A DNA stretch of 64,000 nucleotides. Source: Epidermidibacterium keratini (GTDB taxonomy: Bacteria > Actinomycetota > Actinomycetes > Mycobacteriales > Antricoccaceae). A model generated the notes under the pieces. That model was given only the letters and a program-made list of their open reading frames with translations. It did not search any database and was not told the DNA's origin. Position 1 is the stretch's first letter. Each line of letters opens with the position of its first letter. This document shows positions 60,768-64,000 of the stretch, piece by piece. The stretch lies in NCBI RefSeq assembly GCF_009834025.1, contig NZ_CP047156.1, positions 930,001 through 994,000 on the forward strand, in the 5' to 3' direction. A program made the position numbers and the translations under genes.

Positions 60768-61553
60768 ATGCCCGAAGGCAGCGCGATCCGCGCGTGGCGT
60801 CCCACGATCGACGGCGTACACGAGGTGTTGCACGCGCGGTTCACCGACCACGCGTACCCGGCGCACGCGCATGACGTCTGGACGGTCTTGATCGTCGACG
60901 ACGGCGTTATCGGCTACGACCTCGATCGCCATGACCACGCCGCGCTCCCCCAGCAGGTGACGATCCTGCCGCCGCATGTCGCGCACGACGGAGCGAGCGT
61001 CACCAGCGGCGGCTTCACCAAGCGCGTGCTGTACGTCGACGACCGGATACTTCCGCCGCAGTGGGCGGGCCGAGCCGTCGATACTCCCGCGCTCGCCGAC
61101 CGGGACCTACGCCGGCTCATCGCGCGCACCCATACGGCGATCGAGAACCACGACGACCTCGAAGCACAGTCGCGGCTTGCCCTGATGCGCGATCGGATCG
61201 GCTCGCACCTGACCGGCGCTGCACCGCGCGAGACCGACCAGGCGGGCGCCGTACGCCGCATCCGCGACGAGCTTGAGCGGCACCTGCTCGACCCGACGCC
61301 GCTGTCGCAGATCGCCGGCTCCGTAGGGCTTTCCGAAGGTCATCTGATCCGCACGTTCACCCGGCATGTCGGGCTGCCGCCACACCAGTACGTCATCGGC
61401 CGGCGCATCGAGCAAGCCCGCGGGCTGCTGCTGTCCGGCGTACCCGCGGCCGACGTCGCAGCGGCGACGGGCTTTCACGACCAGGCGCACCTGACGCGGC
61501 ATTTCAAGCGCATGCTCAGCGTGACGCCCGCGGCGTACGCCCGCCGCACCTGA
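60768..61553 (+). CDS. AraC-family regulator with cupin-type sensor
   Basis: A 261-residue regulator. The sensor (HAYPAHAHDVWTVLIVDDGV; VTILPPHVAHDGASVTSGGF) is cupin-like. The AraC domain (residues about 155-260) has LSQIAGSVGLSEGHLIRTFT and AADVAAATGFHDQAHLTRHF. TACATT (60756-60761) lies exactly 6 nt before ATG, so a leaderless mRNA is predicted. It is divergent from DUF2000, a possible target. Unrelated in sensor sequence to the AraC at 12396. Confidence 0.86.
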   Translation: MPEGSAIRAWRPTIDGVHEVLHARFTDHAYPAHAHDVWTVLIVDDGVIGYDLDRHDHAALPQQVTILPPHVAHDGASVTSGGFTKRVLYVDDRILPPQWAGRAVDTPALADRDLRRLIARTHTAIENHDDLEAQSRLALMRDRIGSHLTGAAPRETDQAGAVRRIRDELERHLLDPTPLSQIAGSVGLSEGHLIRTFTRHVGLPPHQYVIGRRIEQARGLLLSGVPAADVAAATGFHDQAHLTRHFKRMLSVTPAAYARRT

Positions 61554-61612
61554 CCTGCGGTGCCTTTCACCCCGCTCTGGAGCCAATAGCGGGGTGAAAG
61601 GCACCGCAGGTC
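61552..61612. terminator. 25-bp perfect hairpin
   Basis: Arms 61552-61576 and 61588-61612 are perfect 25-bp complements with an 11-nt loop. The left arm begins on the penultimate base of the AraC stop codon. The outer 11 bp, GACCTGCGGTG, are the same as in the hairpin at 8490. No T-tract. Terminates the araC transcript most likely. Confidence 0.72.
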
Positions 61613-61673
61613 GTGGGGGCTGTGGATAAGTCGACGCCGGGCCCGCGCGGCGCCCACGCCCCGCGAGTACGAC

Positions 61674-61711
61674 GAAGGCGCCGGCCCCACCGAGGTGGGA
61701 CCGGCGCCTTC
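61674..61711 (-). terminator. rpoC terminator hairpin
   Basis: Arms 61674-61691 and 61694-61711 pair over 18 bp around a 2-nt loop. The only mismatch on the plus strand (C:A) becomes a G:U pair in the minus-strand RNA, so the hairpin is complete for rpoC, which ends 20 bp away. No U-tract follows. Confidence 0.75.
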
Positions 61712-61730
61712 AACAGACCCGAGCGAGTGG

Positions 61731-64000
61731 CTAGTAGGTGTAGCCCTCGTCGAAGGTGTCCAGCGGGACGGCCTGGCCAGAGCCCTGGCCGAACACGCTG
61801 TCGTCGTAGTACGAGCCATCGTCGAAGCCGGACATCGAGTACATCGATGCGCGGGCCTCCTCGGTCGGCTCGACCTTGATGTTGCGGTAGCGGGAGATGC
61901 CCGTGCCGGCCGGGATGAGCTGGCCGATGATGACGTTCTCCTTCAGGCCGACGAGCGAGTCGCTCTTGCCCTGGATCGCCGCGTCGGTGAGCACCCGGGT
62001 GGTCTCCTGGAAGGAGGCCGCCGACAGCCACGACTCGGTCGCGAGCGAGGCCTTGGTGATGCCCATCAGCACCGGACGACCGGAGGCCGGATCGCCGCCT
62101 TCGCCGACCACGCGCCGGTTCTCGGCCAGGAAGGTCGAGTTCTCCGGCAGCGAGCCCGGCAGGAAGTCGGTCGAGCCCGAGTCGATGACCGTGGTGCGCT
62201 TGAGCATCTGGCGCACGATGACCTCGATGTGCTTGTCGTGGATCTGCACACCCTGGTTGCGGTACACCTCCTGGACCTCACGGACCAGGTGCAGCTGCAC
62301 CTCGCGCGGACCCATGATGCGCAGCACCTCGTGCGGATCGACCGCACCGTCGGTCATCTGCTGACCGATCTCGACGTGATCGCCCTCGTTTACCCGCAGG
62401 CGAACGCGCTTGGAGATCTTGTCGTAGACGATGTCATCGCCGCCGTCATCGGGGGTGATGATGATCTTGCGCAGCTTGTCGGAGTCCTCGATGCTGATGC
62501 GTCCGGCGGACTCGGCGATTGGCGCCTTGCCCTTCGGCACGCGAGCCTCGAAGAGCTCGACCACACGCGGCAGACCGTGCGTGATGTCGCCGCTGTCGGA
62601 GACCGCACCACCGGTGTGGAAGGTACGCATCGTCAGCTGGGTGCCCGGCTCGCCAATGGACTGGGCGGCGATGATGCCGACCGCCTCGCCGACGTCGACC
62701 GTCTTACCGGTCGCCAGCGAACGTCCGTAGCACGCCGCGCAGGTGCCGACCGCCGACTCGCAGGTGAGCACGTCGCGCACCCGGATCGTCTTGATGCCGG
62801 CCGCGATCATCGCGTCGATCGCGGTGTCACCGAGGTCGTCGCCCTTCTTGGCGATGACGTTGCCATCGGCATCCACAGCGTCCTCAGCGAGGATGCGCGC
62901 GTACGTCGAGGTCTCAGCGTGCTGGTCCTTGACGAGTACGCCGTCCGGACCCTCCTCCGCGATCGGCATGACGACCGACCGGTCGGTGCCGCAGTCTTCC
63001 TCGCGGATGATGACGTCCTGGCTGACATCGACCAGACGACGGGTCAGGTAACCCGAGTCCGCCGTACGCAGCGCCGTGTCGGCCAGGCCCTTGCGCGCAC
63101 CGTGGGTGGCGATGAAGAACTCCAGCACCGACAGGCCCTCGCGGTAGGAGGACTTGATCGGACGCGGGATGATCTCGCCCTTCGGGTTGGCCACGAGGCC
63201 ACGCATACCGGCGATCTGGCGCAGCTGCAGCCAGTTACCACGCGCACCGGAGTTGACCATGACGAAGACCGGGTTGGACCGGTCGAAGTTCGCCTCGGTC
63301 GCCTTGGCAACCTCCTCGGTCGCGCGGGTCCACACCTCGATGAGCTCCTGACGGCGCTCGTCCGGGGTGATCTGGCCACGCTGGAAGGCCTTCTCGATCT
63401 TGTCCGCGTCACCCTCGTGACGGGCCAGGATCTCCGGCTTGCTCGGCGGCGTCGAGACATCCTCGATGCCGATGGTGATGCCGGCGCGGGTCGCCCAGTA
63501 GAAGCCCTTGGACTTCAGCTCGTCCAGCGACGCGGCGACCTGAACCTTCGGGTAGCGCTCGGCGAGATCGTTGACGATCACACCCAGCTCCTTCTTGGAC
63601 ACCGGGAAGTTGACGAACCGGTAGTCCGCCGGCAGCGTCTCGTTCAGGATGACCCGGCCGAGGCTGGTCTCCAGCAGCAGCGGCTCGCCCGGCTCCCAGC
63701 CCTCAGGGGCTTCCCACTGGGTCGCGCCGTTGTCGACGGTCTCGATGTCGCGCAGGCGGATCTTGATCTTGGCGTTCAGATCCAGCAGCCCACGGTCGTA
63801 GGCCATCAGAGCCTCGGCGTACGACGAGTAGACATCGCCCTCGCCCTTGGCACCCTCCACGATGTTGGAGAGGTGGTAGAGGCCGATGATCATCTCGTGC
63901 GACGGCGCGGTGATCGGGCGGCCCGATGCCGGCGAGAGGATGTTGTTGCTCGACAGCATCAGGATGCGGGCCTCGGCCTGCGACTCCGCCGACAGCGGCA
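61731..64000 (-). CDS. rpoC: RNA polymerase beta-prime subunit, C-terminal part (cut by window edge)
   Basis: The minus-strand frame is open from the right edge of the window to TAG at 61731, giving about 756 C-terminal residues. It begins inside the [20 protein letters not shown] segment, which lies just after the NADFDGD active-site motif of the full protein. Trigger-loop and bridge-helix regions ([25 protein letters not shown]-type [20 protein letters not shown]) and the second zinc site cysteines ([24 protein letters not shown]) are present. The end [20 protein letters not shown] is the usual acidic actinobacterial tail. Confidence 0.97.
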   Translation of the reverse strand, partial: PLSAESQAEARILMLSSNNILSPASGRPITAPSHEMIIGLYHLSNIVEGAKGEGDVYSSYAEALMAYDRGLLDLNAKIKIRLRDIETVDNGATQWEAPEGWEPGEPLLLETSLGRVILNETLPADYRFVNFPVSKKELGVIVNDLAERYPKVQVAASLDELKSKGFYWATRAGITIGIEDVSTPPSKPEILARHEGDADKIEKAFQRGQITPDERRQELIEVWTRATEEVAKATEANFDRSNPVFVMVNSGARGNWLQLRQIAGMRGLVANPKGEIIPRPIKSSYREGLSVLEFFIATHGARKGLADTALRTADSGYLTRRLVDVSQDVIIREEDCGTDRSVVMPIAEEGPDGVLVKDQHAETSTYARILAEDAVDADGNVIAKKGDDLGDTAIDAMIAAGIKTIRVRDVLTCESAVGTCAACYGRSLATGKTVDVGEAVGIIAAQSIGEPGTQLTMRTFHTGGAVSDSGDITHGLPRVVELFEARVPKGKAPIAESAGRISIEDSDKLRKIIITPDDGGDDIVYDKISKRVRLRVNEGDHVEIGQQMTDGAVDPHEVLRIMGPREVQLHLVREVQEVYRNQGVQIHDKHIEVIVRQMLKRTTVIDSGSTDFLPGSLPENSTFLAENRRVVGEGGDPASGRPVLMGITKASLATESWLSAASFQETTRVLTDAAIQGKSDSLVGLKENVIIGQLIPAGTGISRYRNIKVEPTEEARASMYSMSGFDDGSYYDDSVFGQGSGQAVPLDTFDEGYTY

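Overview
This 64 kb window is ordinary high-GC actinobacterial chromosome with a catabolic and nutrient-acquisition block in its right half. The assignment rests on an MshB-type mycothiol deacetylase, an ispH / lipid-droplet protein / xseA / xseB neighbourhood, the Mmr-like SMR pump, GTG starts, and many genes whose -10 box lies only 6-8 nt before the start codon (predicted leaderless mRNAs). I cannot assign a genus. No tRNA, rRNA, insertion sequence, integrase, CRISPR or cas gene was seen.

Left part (1-29.7 kb), mostly housekeeping: an MBL-fold hydrolase cut by the window edge, mshB, typA, a DHA2 drug-type exporter, a repeat-rich amphipathic protein, ACT and DUF488 proteins, a second MFS protein, an epoxide-hydrolase-like enzyme, an SMR pump, DUF2630, a SMI1/KNR4 protein, a truncated VOC remnant, two GNAT acetyltransferases, an AraC-LysE pair, a short HTH regulator divergent from an NTF2-like protein, a FitAB-type toxin-antitoxin pair, ychF, MarR-DUF998, an AlkA-type glycosylase, rmuC, DUF6542, ispH, the lipid-droplet protein, xseAB, DUF4245, glpX, a truncated response-regulator remnant, phoH, HMG-CoA lyase and an AMIN-like lipoprotein.

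Middle (29.7-38.6 kb): a complete five-gene dipeptide/oligopeptide/nickel-type ABC importer (oppABCDF order, minus strand), a small monooxygenase, a class 2 polyphosphate kinase, and an esterase-quinone oxidoreductase pair.

Catabolic block (38.7-49.8 kb, plus 57.6-59.1 kb): a leftward operon (atypical SDR, CoxG-like protein, alpha/beta hydrolase, CaiB/BaiF CoA-transferase), an atypical enoyl-CoA hydratase homologue, and a rightward molybdenum-hydroxylase operon with one FAD subunit, one 2Fe-2S subunit and two different molybdopterin subunits. A GntR/FCD regulator follows. Near-identical operator-like sequences (consensus WTGGTATAYCAA) lie before the SDR operon (two copies), in the hydratase/FAD-subunit divergent region, before gntR, and before an MFS importer at 57.7 kb (two copies). 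The block therefore looks like one locally controlled regulon for uptake, hydroxylation and CoA-dependent breakdown of an unknown, possibly N-heteroaromatic, compound.

Nested sulfur block (49.9-57.6 kb): a SAM-I/SAM-IV-superfamily riboswitch, a tiny leader peptide of the actinobacterial RRHVDLLRV type, an attenuator-like hairpin, then an amino-acid ABC transporter (permease, ATPase, lipoprotein), a luciferase-like monooxygenase, an NtaA/DmoA-family monooxygenase and a large FAD/NAD(P)-binding protein. The gene content resembles the Bacillus ytmI-type S-alkyl-cysteine salvage operon, here apparently under two serial RNA-level sulfur controls. It sits between gntR and the MFS gene carrying the GntR-type operators.

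Right end (59.1-64 kb): a DUF418-like membrane protein, DUF2000, an AraC regulator, two strong hairpins and the C-terminal part of rpoC. Long near-perfect hairpins without T-tracts recur in intergenic regions across the window.
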